Shown: positions 56,788 through 63,578 of the stretch, piece by piece | How the letters are laid out: each line of letters opens with the position of its first letter | How positions within the stretch are numbered: the stretch's first letter is position 1 | Assembly (NCBI RefSeq): GCF_014852005.1 | Contig: NZ_JACVAU010000003.1 | Coordinates: 371,065 to 435,064 of the forward strand | DNA length: 64,000 nucleotides | Reading direction: 5' to 3' | DNA from: Pseudoxanthomonas sp. PXM03 | GTDB taxonomy: Bacteria; Pseudomonadota; Gammaproteobacteria; Xanthomonadales; Xanthomonadaceae | Made by a program: the position numbers and the translations under genes | The notes under the pieces: generated by a model | What the model was told of the DNA's origin: nothing | What the model saw: only the letters and a program-made list of their open reading frames with translations | Database searches by the model: none

Positions 56788-57120
56788 TTGTCCACTTCGG
56801 TTGCCAATCGGTCGTGCGATTGCCGCGGCTTCGGTGCTGGCCGATTGTTGATGCAAGGCAACCAGGCGCACTCTTCTGGCTTCGCTTCACTCGGCTTCGG
56901 ACACATCACTCTCGCGCCACGCAGCCTTCGGACAGTCTCCCGGCTTGCGGACCGGCCGCGCCGTCGGCTTCGGTCTTTACGGGCCCCACCCTGCTACGGG
57001 CTGGCGGCGAGTGATCTCCTGCTCTCGGATGTTCCGGTCCCGTTGCATGCCGCTGGCTTCGGGCTTACCTTGGCGTATAACAGCTCATTCAAGCCGAACC
57101 CGCTTCGCGGGTCGGCTTAA
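56788..57120 (+). CDS. Cassette 11: doubtful ORF
   Basis: A TTG-initiated frame of 110 codons ends at the inner attC TAA with NSSFKPNPLRGSA. Its composition (many Arg, Ser and Pro, no hydrophobic rhythm) and the lack of a ribosome site make coding doubtful. An overlapping frame at 56769-57014 is no better. The DNA repeats CTTCGG-type motifs. This cassette may be non-coding. Confidence 0.2.
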   Translation: MSTSVANRSCDCRGFGAGRLLMQGNQAHSSGFASLGFGHITLAPRSLRTVSRLADRPRRRLRSLRAPPCYGLAASDLLLSDVPVPLHAAGFGLTLAYNSSFKPNPLRGSA

Positions 57121-57135
57121 TTCAAGGTGTTAGGG
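57075..57135 (+). other. attC site 11
   Basis: 61 bases, GTATAAC to GTTAGGG. Reads AACAGCTCATTC where others have AACAATTCATTC, and TTCAAGG on the right. Confidence 0.93.
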
Positions 57136-57143
57136 CTCACACC

Positions 57144-57383
57144 ATGCACTACAGCGACGGCCACGAGGCAATACTTGGGGATACTGTTGCCATCGCTGTT
57201 GCTCACCGTGGCGTTGTTGTCGCTTGCCTCGACCGCTCCGAGTATTCTCTGGAGCACCCAGAGGCTGAGTGGGCATGCTTGGGTGGGGGCGTCTTGGTCC
57301 AAACGGATTTCGGTGGGCTCATCCATTACCCAGACACGGGCGCAGAGCATTTCACGCTTGTTGCACGGGCCGGTGAGTCCTAA
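57144..57383 (+). CDS. Cassette 12: small acidic protein, 79 aa
   Basis: ATG 57144 (MHYSDGHEAILGDTVAIAV). Beta-rich-looking small soluble protein with one cysteine pair region (VVVACLDRSE, EWACLGGG). The attC supplies the TAA. The start MHYSDG and EAILGDTVAI suggest a small SH3-like barrel; this is only an impression. Confidence 0.72.
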   Translation: MHYSDGHEAILGDTVAIAVAHRGVVVACLDRSEYSLEHPEAEWACLGGGVLVQTDFGGLIHYPDTGAEHFTLVARAGES

Positions 57384-57437
57384 CAATTCATTCAAGCCGA
57401 ACCCGCTTCGCGGGTCGGCTTAATTCAGGCGTTAGGC
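57378..57437 (+). other. attC site 12
   Basis: 60 bases, TCCTAAC to GTTAGGC, standard stem. Confidence 0.95.
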
Positions 57438-57441
57438 CCCA

Positions 57442-57894
57442 ATGGCACATCTGCGACTCCTGATAGTTCTATCTGCGACTGTCTTGTTGCTATTGGCGTG
57501 CGCGCCGGAGCCTGCGCCCTCACAGGTCAGCCCTGCGGCCATCCAAGCACCGCCTCCGCCGCTACCTCCGCCGGACGTTGGTGACGTCTCGCACTTTCTC
57601 AACTGCTCTGCAGAACCGCGCAGAGCCCTTTCATCCCGCGAGCGCTGCGAGATTGCTGCCTTCAAAGCCCGCTGCACGGCGCTTGATGACTGCTATATCA
57701 CTTGCCTCAGCAGCCCGGCAGGTGTGTTCACTGGCGGGGGTTGCGGCCATGTCTGCACGCTTGGGCTTCACCCTGGCGCACCACATCCCGCCGCAATAGA
57801 CGCATGTGAGAGCATGCCCGGTGAGTCAGGCCTAGACCCTCGGTTGGGGCCTAACAATTCATTCAAGCCGAAGCCGCTTCGCGGCTCGGCTTAA
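57442..57894 (+). CDS. Cassette 13: Cys-rich lipoprotein with attC-encoded tail
   Basis: ATG 57442. Signal MAHLRLLIVLSATVLLLLAC with lipobox LLAC (Cys20), then a Pro-rich linker and a Cys-rich domain (NCSAEP, RCEIAAFKARC, DDCYITC, GGGCGHVC). The frame reads through the attC to PNNSFKPKPLRGSA. Total 150 residues, predicted periplasmic. No family recognised. Confidence 0.75.
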   Translation: MAHLRLLIVLSATVLLLLACAPEPAPSQVSPAAIQAPPPPLPPPDVGDVSHFLNCSAEPRRALSSRERCEIAAFKARCTALDDCYITCLSSPAGVFTGGGCGHVCTLGLHPGAPHPAAIDACESMPGESGLDPRLGPNNSFKPKPLRGSA

Positions 57895-57908
57895 TTCAGG
57901 CGTTAGAT
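57849..57908 (+). other. attC site 13, AGCCGC stem variant
   Basis: 60 bases, GCCTAAC to GTTAGAT, compensated stem AGCCGC/GCGGCT. Confidence 0.95.
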
Positions 57909-57921
57909 TGCTCGGGACGCT

Positions 57922-58173
57922 ATGACGCAGCTGATAGAGGCAATTGGATGGGTCATTCTTTTCTTCGCAGGGATGATTGCCCTCGTCTTGCTCGGGAGCC
58001 TGTGCGTTAGCTTGGTCGGAACGATCTTTGGGACGGACCAAGACACTCACGGATTTGGCATGGCTTTGCCCATTGTTGGCCTGGTACTGTTTGCTTTGCC
58101 CGGGCTTCTGGTTGGATGGAGTTTGGTGGCATATGCCAGGCACAAGCGGAGTCACTATGAGCGCGCAATCTAA
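57922..58173 (+). CDS. Cassette 14: small membrane protein, 83 aa
   Basis: ATG 57922. Two membrane segments (IEAIGWVILFFAGMIALVLLG and MALPIVGLVLFALPGLLVGW) with a short basic tail (RHKRSHYERAI). The attC supplies the TAA. No family recognised. Confidence 0.75.
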   Translation: MTQLIEAIGWVILFFAGMIALVLLGSLCVSLVGTIFGTDQDTHGFGMALPIVGLVLFALPGLLVGWSLVAYARHKRSHYERAI

Positions 58174-58227
58174 CAATTCATTCAAGCCGAACCCGCTTCG
58201 CGGGTCGGCTTAATTCCGGTGTTAGGT
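58168..58227 (+). other. attC site 14
   Basis: 60 bases, ATCTAAC to GTTAGGT, standard stem. Confidence 0.95.
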
Positions 58228-58236
58228 GGCTCAATC

Positions 58237-58626
58237 ATGTACGCGGCACGTTACCTCTTGCTAGCGATTATCTGTCTCTCCGCATCGGTGGCAACGGCGC
58301 GGCAGCAAGCAGTTTTGGTTTCCGATCCGGCATCATGGAATCGCGACTTCCGAGTCATTGTTCAGCCAACTGAGCAATGCGCTGGCGGCACGCTAGATGA
58401 TCTCCGCAAGCACATGCATGTCACTGGGCCATACTCACCGAAGGAGTACCGAGCAGCAGATCGCTCCTATCTTGAGTTCCCAGCAGGGGTTCAGGACGAC
58501 GATCCAATTTATTCCTTCTATTACAGTGCACAATCGAAAGAGGGTAGGTACTGGGGTTTTGGAGGCTACATTGTCGTCCGTGATGAATGCATAGTTCATG
58601 CCGACATAGATGGCTATGACAACTAG
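58237..58626 (+). CDS. Cassette 15: secreted hypothetical protein, 129 aa
   Basis: ATG 58237 with signal peptide (MYAARYLLLAIICLSASVATA). The mature part has two cysteines (PTEQCAGG and RDECIVHA) and aromatic-rich strands (IYSFYYSAQSKEGRYWGFGGY). Own TAG stop before the attC. No family recognised. Confidence 0.75.
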   Translation: MYAARYLLLAIICLSASVATARQQAVLVSDPASWNRDFRVIVQPTEQCAGGTLDDLRKHMHVTGPYSPKEYRAADRSYLEFPAGVQDDDPIYSFYYSAQSKEGRYWGFGGYIVVRDECIVHADIDGYDN

Positions 58627-58632
58627 GACGCC

Positions 58633-58692
58633 ACCTAACAATTCATTCAAGCCGAACCCGCTTCGCGGGTCGGCTTAATTCAGGTGTTAGGC
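58633..58692 (+). other. attC site 15
   Basis: 60 bases, ACCTAAC to GTTAGGC, standard stem. Confidence 0.95.
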
Positions 58693-58705
58693 CGATTGGA
58701 TAGCT

Positions 58706-58948
58706 ATGAACAATCCAGAATCAAAACCCGATCGCGCAATTGACAGGCTCCACTATGTGAAGAACCTCATTGGCCTCGCCGGTTTCACAGCGTTGTTTCT
58801 GTATTGCGCATACCTTCTTTTGACCACGACCAGGCCAAATGGCCCGCTCGTCTATGGCATCTTCATGTTCGCGCTTCTTCTGACAATCATCCGGTCGGCT
58901 AGGCGCTTACTCGCGATACGCCGCATTGTTTCAACTAGCCCAAAGTGA
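58706..58948 (+). CDS. Cassette 16: small membrane protein, 80 aa
   Basis: ATG 58706 (MNNPESKPDRAIDRLHY). Two membrane segments (LIGLAGFTALFLYCAYLLL and LVYGIFMFALLLTIIRSA) and a basic C-terminus. Own TGA stop 16 bases before the attC. No family recognised. Confidence 0.73.
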   Translation: MNNPESKPDRAIDRLHYVKNLIGLAGFTALFLYCAYLLLTTTRPNGPLVYGIFMFALLLTIIRSARRLLAIRRIVSTSPK

Positions 58949-58963
58949 CATGCGCGGCTATCG

Positions 58964-59023
58964 GCCTAACAATTCATTCAAGCCGAACCCGCTTCGCGGG
59001 TCGGCTTAATTCCGGTGTTAGCC
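58964..59023 (+). other. attC site 16
   Basis: 60 bases, GCCTAAC to GTTAGCC, standard stem. Confidence 0.95.
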
Positions 59024-59026
59024 CTC

Positions 59027-59374
59027 ATGAAGAAGCTACTGCTGCTCTTGATCCTTCTTTCTTTCGCCAGCCCACTTTTGGCGCAGGATGAGCCAGAGTT
59101 GGGCCCTGAGAATTGGCCCACCACAGTCCGGGCGACCGCCGCAGACATCTTGGGCTCACTGTCTGACGAGGCTAAGGCCTCTCTGCGCAAGACTAAGAAG
59201 GACGACCTGATCATGTTCCATCACGGCTGGGGCACGGGCATCCGTAACCATTACGGCCTGTGGCGGGGTAACGACAAACTGATCGAGTCGGCCTGCGGAA
59301 AAGGATGCCATCCGGATGATGCGTCCATGGTAATCATGGAGGCAGTTTGGTCAGTCCTGCAGCATGAGGGCTAA
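59027..59374 (+). CDS. Cassette 17: secreted DUF6794-like protein, 115 aa
   Basis: ATG 59027 with a signal peptide (MKKLLLLLILLSFASPLLA). The mature part contains ADILGSLSDEAKASLRKTKK, IMFHHGWGTGIRNHYGLWRG and HPDDASMVIMEAVW, which match my memory of the DUF6794 pattern (FHxGxGxxIRNxxGLWxGN). Function of that family is unknown. The attC supplies the TAA. Confidence 0.75.
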   Translation: MKKLLLLLILLSFASPLLAQDEPELGPENWPTTVRATAADILGSLSDEAKASLRKTKKDDLIMFHHGWGTGIRNHYGLWRGNDKLIESACGKGCHPDDASMVIMEAVWSVLQHEG

Positions 59375-59428
59375 CAATTCATTCAAGCCGAACCCGCTTC
59401 GCGGGTCGGCTTAATTCCGGTGTTAGAC
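59369..59428 (+). other. attC site 17
   Basis: 60 bases, GGCTAAC to GTTAGAC, standard stem. Confidence 0.95.
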
Positions 59429-59432
59429 ATCA

Positions 59433-59933
59433 ATGGAAACATCTGTGGTGGAGCTGCAATTTCCTTTCACTTTTACAGATCGGCTGAGGGCCGGCCTGGC
59501 CGTCACTGCGGCATGCCTCGGTTGTCTTGCGTGGACCCTTGCATTTCCAGCGGCTGGGATCGCACTCCCAATCGTTTCCTATGTCGTAGGCAGCCACTTT
59601 TCGATCGCGGACGCACTCTTCTCTGCGTTCCTCGTGGCCTTTATGCCCTCGATGATCATGTGGAATACGTGGACAGCGCATAAAGCGTTCACTGACACCC
59701 CCGCTCATACATACACAATCAACAGCGAAGGTGTTCGCTCTCGTTCCGCACATACAGAAGTGATGCAAGATTGGTCGGTGATTAGGCGCGTGCAGGTAAA
59801 GAGTGGATTTCTTATGTTGTTCTTTACCAAGCAATGTGCGCACTGCATTCCGTTACGCTATCTAGACCAGGCTCAACTCAACTACGTTGTCGCCTTGGCC
59901 AAGGCGGGCCAAGTTAGGCGAGTTGATGTCTAA
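59433..59933 (+). CDS. Cassette 18: membrane protein with YcxB-like domain, 166 aa
   Basis: ATG 59433. Two membrane segments (AGLAVTAACLGCLAWTLAF and LFSAFLVAFMPSMIMW) are followed by a soluble part, TYTINSEGVRSRSAHTEVMQDWSVIRRVQ then LMLFFTKQCAHCIPLRYL, that resembles the YcxB-like domain. The attC supplies the TAA. Cellular role unknown. Confidence 0.72.
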   Translation: METSVVELQFPFTFTDRLRAGLAVTAACLGCLAWTLAFPAAGIALPIVSYVVGSHFSIADALFSAFLVAFMPSMIMWNTWTAHKAFTDTPAHTYTINSEGVRSRSAHTEVMQDWSVIRRVQVKSGFLMLFFTKQCAHCIPLRYLDQAQLNYVVALAKAGQVRRVDV

Positions 59934-59987
59934 CAATTCATTCAAGCCGAAACCGCTTCGCGGTTCGGCTTAATTCAGGCGTTAGGC
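59928..59987 (+). other. attC site 18, AACCGC stem variant
   Basis: 60 bases, GTCTAAC to GTTAGGC, compensated stem AACCGC/GCGGTT. Confidence 0.95.
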
Positions 59988-59992
59988 CGCTA

Positions 59993-60265
59993 ATGAGCAT
60001 TTGCCGCTCCTGTGACTACTGGACAAGCCCGCGCGGATTTCAGCGTGCCGGCGATTACTATTGGGTCCAGTTAAAGCTGCTGGAGTGGATTGAGCAGGGC
60101 AAGCTTGTTGTCGCTTCTAGTGAGGGGTTCCCGGCAAATGACGCAACGCCAGACAGTCGCCCAACTCAATCAATCTCGGCGCTCCTCGAGTGCACAGACT
60201 GCCACCGGAAACTCGACCTGGTCTTGGACATCGACGCCTGTCGGGGCGGCTTGTTCGCGGCCTAA
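59993..60265 (+). CDS. Cassette 19: small protein with two CXXC pairs, 90 aa
   Basis: ATG 59993, six bases after TTAGG. An N-terminal CRSC (MSICRSCDYW) and a C-terminal CTDC (LECTDCHRKL) could form a zinc ribbon. Soluble. The attC supplies the TAA. Metal binding is inferred from cysteine spacing only. Confidence 0.75.
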   Translation: MSICRSCDYWTSPRGFQRAGDYYWVQLKLLEWIEQGKLVVASSEGFPANDATPDSRPTQSISALLECTDCHRKLDLVLDIDACRGGLFAA

Positions 60266-60319
60266 CAATTCATTCAAGCCGAAGCCGCTTCGCGGCTCGG
60301 CTTAATTCAGGTGTTAGGC
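60260..60319 (+). other. attC site 19, AGCCGC stem variant
   Basis: 60 bases, GCCTAAC to GTTAGGC, compensated stem AGCCGC/GCGGCT. Confidence 0.95.
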
Positions 60320-60347
60320 GGCACACCAACCTTCAAGGATGATCCGC

Positions 60348-60728
60348 ATGCAAACCCCCTACTTGGTCGCAGCAATCATCGCGGCGTTGACCGGCCTGGC
60401 GCACTCAGTACTTGGCGAGATCCTCATTTTTCGGCACCTCCGTAACGGCAGTCTGGTGCCGGCACTTGACGCACTACCTCTGCGTGAGCGAAACGTCAGA
60501 ATCATTTGGGCCACATGGCACCTCGCCACATTGTTCGGCTGGGCATTTGCGGGCGTGCTTCTCCAACTGGCGCTTGGCCACCCCATGTCGGCGTCGCTCG
60601 TGACCGGTGCCATTGTTTTCGCCTATCTTGGCGGAGCGGTTCTTGTCCTCGTCGGCACCAAGGGCCGGCATCCTGGCTGGGTGGCACTTACGGCAGTGGC
60701 AGCATTGACTGCCTCAGGTGCCGCCTAA
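60348..60728 (+). CDS. Cassette 20: four-helix membrane protein, 126 aa
   Basis: ATG 60348 has AAGGA eight bases upstream; ATG 60339 is also in frame. Four membrane segments (LVAAIIAALTGLAHSVLG; WHLATLFGWAFAGVLLQLAL; SLVTGAIVFAYLGGAVLVLVG; VALTAVAALTASG). The attC supplies the TAA. No family recognised. Confidence 0.75.
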   Translation: MQTPYLVAAIIAALTGLAHSVLGEILIFRHLRNGSLVPALDALPLRERNVRIIWATWHLATLFGWAFAGVLLQLALGHPMSASLVTGAIVFAYLGGAVLVLVGTKGRHPGWVALTAVAALTASGAA

Positions 60729-60782
60729 CAATTCATTCAAGCCGAAGCCGCTTCGCGGCTCGGCTTAATTCAGGCGTTAGGT
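60723..60782 (+). other. attC site 20, AGCCGC stem variant
   Basis: 60 bases, GCCTAAC to GTTAGGT, compensated stem. Confidence 0.95.
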
Positions 60783-60787
60783 GTGCA

Positions 60788-61008
60788 ATGGCAACTCCAA
60801 CCATCAAGGAGCAAGACCCGGAGGTGCTGGCAGCTTTGCCGTTGAGCGATCTCAATCATGAGATTGGCCGCTGTCTATGGGGTTACGAGAACGGAGGAAC
60901 GTCCCAAGGCCGCAAATCGTTCACTTCAAGCGTCTAGTTATGCTGGAGGCAATCAGGGAGCAGGCCCATGGCATTCCGGCAAAGCAGCGAGCGTTCCGGG
61001 TTAGGTGA
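60788..61008 (+). pseudogene. Cassette 21: probably frameshifted small gene
   Basis: From ATG 60788 a 49-residue frame (MATPTIKEQDPEVLAALPLS to KSFTSSV) ends at TAG 60935-60937. In the next frame an uninterrupted stretch VHFKRLVMLEAIREQAHGIP to FRVR continues to TGA 61006-61008. One missing base in CGCAAATCG near 60913 would join them into a protein of about 73 residues with protein-like character throughout. If the short frame is real instead, 100 bases after it are unexplained. Confidence 0.55.
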
Positions 61009-61038
61009 GGCCAAGGTCATGGCTTGCGGACACAGCAC

Positions 61039-61098
61039 ACCTAACAATTCATTCAAGCCGAACCCGCTTCGCGGGTCGGCTTAATTCAGGCGTTAGCG
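61039..61098 (+). other. attC site 21
   Basis: 60 bases, ACCTAAC to GTTAGCG, standard stem. Confidence 0.95.
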
Positions 61099-61115
61099 CT
61101 CAATGGAGACGTCAC

Positions 61116-61532
61116 ATGAGCCAAAAAGCAGCACAATGGACGGCAGCTGTGCTTGCGTTCTCTATGGTCAGTACGGCAGCAGCGGAAACCACTTTTCACC
61201 GAATAAACTTTGACATCAACAGCTCGAACCTGAGACCTGACTCGGTGGCGATCCTGCACGAAGGTGCGGAGCTGATGATGCGTAACCCAGAAATGAAAGC
61301 CCGGATAGAGGGGAGCGCCTGCGCCACCGAGGAGGGCTCTAACCAGCTATGGTTCCACAGAGCGATAGCCGCCAGGACGTTCCTAGTCCAACATGGAGTT
61401 GATCCCTCTCAAATCCTTTCGGTGACCGCAGTAAGCCCCAAATGGCAGGCCGATACCGCCCGTGCAGAGAATGTCCCATGCAGCGAGCGGCTGAGAGCAG
61501 TCTTCTTCATTGATGCGAGGATCTCGCCTTGA
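61116..61532 (+). CDS. Cassette 22: secreted OmpA-like domain protein, 138 aa
   Basis: ATG 61116 with GGAG upstream and a signal peptide (about 1-23, VSTAAA). The mature part resembles an OmpA-type peptidoglycan-binding domain: INFDINSSNLRPDSVAILHE, ARIEGSACATEEGSNQLW and LWFHRAIAARTFLVQHGV. The usual GHTD is replaced by GSACATEEGS, so binding may differ. Own TGA stop, four bases before the attC core. Confidence 0.75.
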   Translation: MSQKAAQWTAAVLAFSMVSTAAAETTFHRINFDINSSNLRPDSVAILHEGAELMMRNPEMKARIEGSACATEEGSNQLWFHRAIAARTFLVQHGVDPSQILSVTAVSPKWQADTARAENVPCSERLRAVFFIDARISP

Positions 61533-61533
61533 G

Positions 61534-61593
61534 CGCTAACAAATCATTCAAGCCGAACCCGCTTCGCGGGTCGGCTTAATTCCGGTGTTAGGC
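61534..61593 (+). other. attC site 22
   Basis: 60 bases, CGCTAAC to GTTAGGC, AACAAATCATTC on the left. Confidence 0.94.
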
Positions 61594-61610
61594 CGCAGGG
61601 AGAGTCTGTA

Positions 61611-61889
61611 GTGAAGCCAAAAGAGCACTTAGCTGTATCAGCTGTCAGACTCCTCACCTTTGCACTGACCGGGTTGGTCTCATTTTTACTTGGCTGCTTT
61701 GCTGCTGTTTTTTTGCTCTTCCGTGTATTCACGCCACCCGCAAACTGTCCTTCGCCATGTGACGCTCCGGCATACGTCGCGTTGGGTGCCGCAGCATTTG
61801 TCGCGCCGGTCATAGGCATACTATTTGCCGGCGGATGGAGCTATGCCTTATCCAGGCTTTGGCGTCGCAAATCTGGCGCTACGGCCTAA
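61611..61889 (+). CDS. Cassette 23: small membrane protein, copy A, 92 aa
   Basis: GTG 61611 with GGGAGAG upstream. Two membrane segments (LLTFALTGLVSFLLGCFAAV and ALGAAAFVAPVIGILFAGG) separated by a Cys-containing loop (NCPSPCDAP). The attC supplies the TAA. It is nearly identical to the product of cassette 25. No family recognised. Confidence 0.78.
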   Translation: MKPKEHLAVSAVRLLTFALTGLVSFLLGCFAAVFLLFRVFTPPANCPSPCDAPAYVALGAAAFVAPVIGILFAGGWSYALSRLWRRKSGATA

Positions 61890-61943
61890 CAATTCATTCA
61901 AGCCGAACCCGCTTCGCGGGTCGGCTTAATTCCGGTGTTAGCG
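61884..61943 (+). other. attC site 23
   Basis: 60 bases, GCCTAAC to GTTAGCG, standard stem. Confidence 0.95.
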
Positions 61944-61974
61944 CTCAGGAAAGATAACGGAGGATTCACTCAGG

Positions 61975-62190
61975 ATGAGTACTACCAACAAGATTTTCGT
62001 CGTAATTGCTATTCTGCTCGCAGCAGTCAATCTCATAGACTTTGTGCTCTACGGTCAGAAGATTCGGAACCTAGCTGGAGCTGCGGGATTCGCTCTTATG
62101 GCCTTCGGCACGTACAAAGATCTCAACTGGGCCTCCATTTTTGGGGCCGCACTTGCGCTCGCTGCGATTGTCGCCAAGTACGTCGCATGA
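61975..62190 (+). CDS. Cassette 24: small membrane protein, 71 aa
   Basis: ATG 61975 (MSTTNKIFVVIAILLAAV). Two to three membrane segments (IFVVIAILLAAVNLIDFVLY; AAGFALMAFGT; ASIFGAALALAAIVAKYV). Own TGA stop directly before the attC. It sits between the two copies of the cassette 23/25 gene. No family recognised. Confidence 0.75.
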   Translation: MSTTNKIFVVIAILLAAVNLIDFVLYGQKIRNLAGAAGFALMAFGTYKDLNWASIFGAALALAAIVAKYVA

Positions 62191-62191
62191 G

Positions 62192-62251
62192 CGCTAACAA
62201 TTCATTCAAGCCGAACCCGCTTCGCGGGTCGGCTTAATTCAGGTGTTAGGC
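62192..62251 (+). other. attC site 24
   Basis: 60 bases, CGCTAAC to GTTAGGC, standard stem. Confidence 0.95.
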
Positions 62252-62268
62252 CGCAGGGAGAGTCTGTA

Positions 62269-62547
62269 GTGAAGCCGAAAGAGCACTTAGCTGTATCAGC
62301 TCTCAGACTCCTCACCTTTGCACTGACCGGGTTGGTCTCATTTTTACTCGGCTGCTTTGCTGCTGTTTTTTTGCTCTTCCGTGTATTCACGCCACCCGCA
62401 AACTGTCCTTCGCCATGTGACGCTCCGGCATACGTCGCGTTGGGTGCCGCAGCATTTGTCGCGCCGGTCATAGGCGTACTATTTGCCGGCGGATGGAGCT
62501 ATGCCTTATCCAGGCTTTGGCGTCGCAAATCTGGCGCTGCGGCCTAA
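62269..62547 (+). CDS. Cassette 25: small membrane protein, copy B, 92 aa
   Basis: GTG 62269. Same length and almost the same sequence as cassette 23: three residue changes (Val12 to Leu, Ile to Val in PVIGVLFAGG, Thr to Ala near the end). The DNA is near-identical including the upstream leader. The attC supplies the TAA. Confidence 0.78.
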   Translation: MKPKEHLAVSALRLLTFALTGLVSFLLGCFAAVFLLFRVFTPPANCPSPCDAPAYVALGAAAFVAPVIGVLFAGGWSYALSRLWRRKSGAAA

Positions 62548-62601
62548 CAATTCATTCAAGCCGAACCCGCTTCGCGGGTCGGCTTAATTCAGGCGTTAGG
62601 T
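62542..62601 (+). other. attC site 25
   Basis: 60 bases, GCCTAAC to GTTAGGT, standard stem. Confidence 0.95.
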
Positions 62602-62609
62602 GCCGCATC

Positions 62610-62993
62610 ATGCTCAGTGGCAATCGCAAATCTCTCGCAATAGGAGCTGCACTTTTCGTAACGGGACAGCTCATAGCTGGTGTGCTCGTCGCTCGAGCTG
62701 GCACTTCCTCTGGCGGCGGCACCCTGGCCAACGGCGCCTGGCTGCTCATTCAATTTTCTAGCTACATCATTGCCATTCTGACTGGAGTCGCTGCTGCTCG
62801 CCTCGCAGCAGATAAACCTATTGGTACCGGTGTATTAGCAGTTGTACTAGGCACAGCCGTTCTTCTAGTTCCAGCCGTTGCAACAGAGCGTCAGAGCTTC
62901 GCGTCAGCCATGATTGCAGCAGTAATGTTTTCGTTTTTCGGGTGGCTGGGCGCTGTCTTTGGCAAATACACGCGCGCCCAAGGCGGCACCTAA
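62610..62993 (+). CDS. Cassette 26: membrane protein, 127 aa
   Basis: ATG 62610. Four membrane segments (LAIGAALFVTGQLIAGVLVA; WLLIQFSSYIIAILTGVAAA; GTGVLAVVLGTAVLLVPAV; IAAVMFSFFGWLGAVFG). The attC supplies the TAA. No family recognised. Confidence 0.75.
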   Translation: MLSGNRKSLAIGAALFVTGQLIAGVLVARAGTSSGGGTLANGAWLLIQFSSYIIAILTGVAAARLAADKPIGTGVLAVVLGTAVLLVPAVATERQSFASAMIAAVMFSFFGWLGAVFGKYTRAQGGT

Positions 62994-63047
62994 CAATTCA
63001 TTCAAGCCGAACCCGCTTCGCGGTTCGGCTTAATTCAGGCGTTAGCC
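62988..63047 (+). other. attC site 26, asymmetric stem
   Basis: 60 bases, ACCTAAC to GTTAGCC. The left arm has ACCCGC but the right arm GCGGTT, so pairing shifts to AAGCCGAA/TTCGGCTT plus CCGC/GCGG. Confidence 0.94.
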
Positions 63048-63050
63048 GCT

Positions 63051-63491
63051 ATGGGGAGCACATCGGTGACTGAGGTAGAAGCAGACGTAGTTAGGGTTGT
63101 CTCGGCTATTCCAGCACTACTGGATGGCCACCCCGTGGGGGCCGCGGACTACTCACCAGAAAGCCTGCGCGTCATTGAAGCGGTGCTGGAGGAGGCTGGT
63201 CCGTATTGGTCGGAGCTCCCGGAAGGCGAGCTCAATGCCCTCGTGCAGCAGTTCGGCTGCTATGTCCTAGAGGTCGCTCACCATCAGTTTGGTGGCGAGT
63301 ATCGTTGGCATGCCGAGATGGGCCAGCCTGTACTGGTGCTAGGTGAGCCAACTCGTCATATCGCAATCGCTACATGGGCTAAGGTTCGTCGCAGGTTGAA
63401 GGACCCAGCCGACAGCATCACTTTCTTCTATGAGGGCGTTGCTGAGCGTATGGCTACTGCTCCGCCTGGTTATCGGGCGCTACTGGCTTAG
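63051..63491 (+). CDS. Cassette 27: hypothetical protein, 146 aa
   Basis: ATG 63051, three bases after GTTAGCC. Acidic soluble protein (VTEVEADVVRVVSAIPALLDG; LVQQFGCYVLEVAHHQFGGEYRW; FFYEGVAERMA). The layout recalls SMI1/immunity-like helical proteins, without firm support. Own TAG stop just before the attC. Confidence 0.75.
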   Translation: MGSTSVTEVEADVVRVVSAIPALLDGHPVGAADYSPESLRVIEAVLEEAGPYWSELPEGELNALVQQFGCYVLEVAHHQFGGEYRWHAEMGQPVLVLGEPTRHIAIATWAKVRRRLKDPADSITFFYEGVAERMATAPPGYRALLA

Positions 63492-63492
63492 C

Positions 63493-63552
63493 GGCTAACA
63501 ATTCATTCAAGCCGAACCCGCTTCGCGGGTCGGCTTAATTCAGGTGTTAGCC
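63493..63552 (+). other. attC site 27
   Basis: 60 bases, GGCTAAC to GTTAGCC, standard stem. Confidence 0.95.
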
Positions 63553-63578
63553 ATCACAACGGACATCAGGGCTAATCC

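Noticed and set aside
52927..62749. Minus-strand ORFs in the array that share MNELLG starts or TPELSRPAKRVRLE ends
   Set aside because: The shared ends are the reverse complement of attC, so these are artefacts of the repeated site, not genes.
52917..63552. Regularly recurring 60-base repeats that could suggest a CRISPR array
   Set aside because: Spacers are 200-500 bases and coding, the repeats have attC cores and an integrase is adjacent; no cas genes are present.
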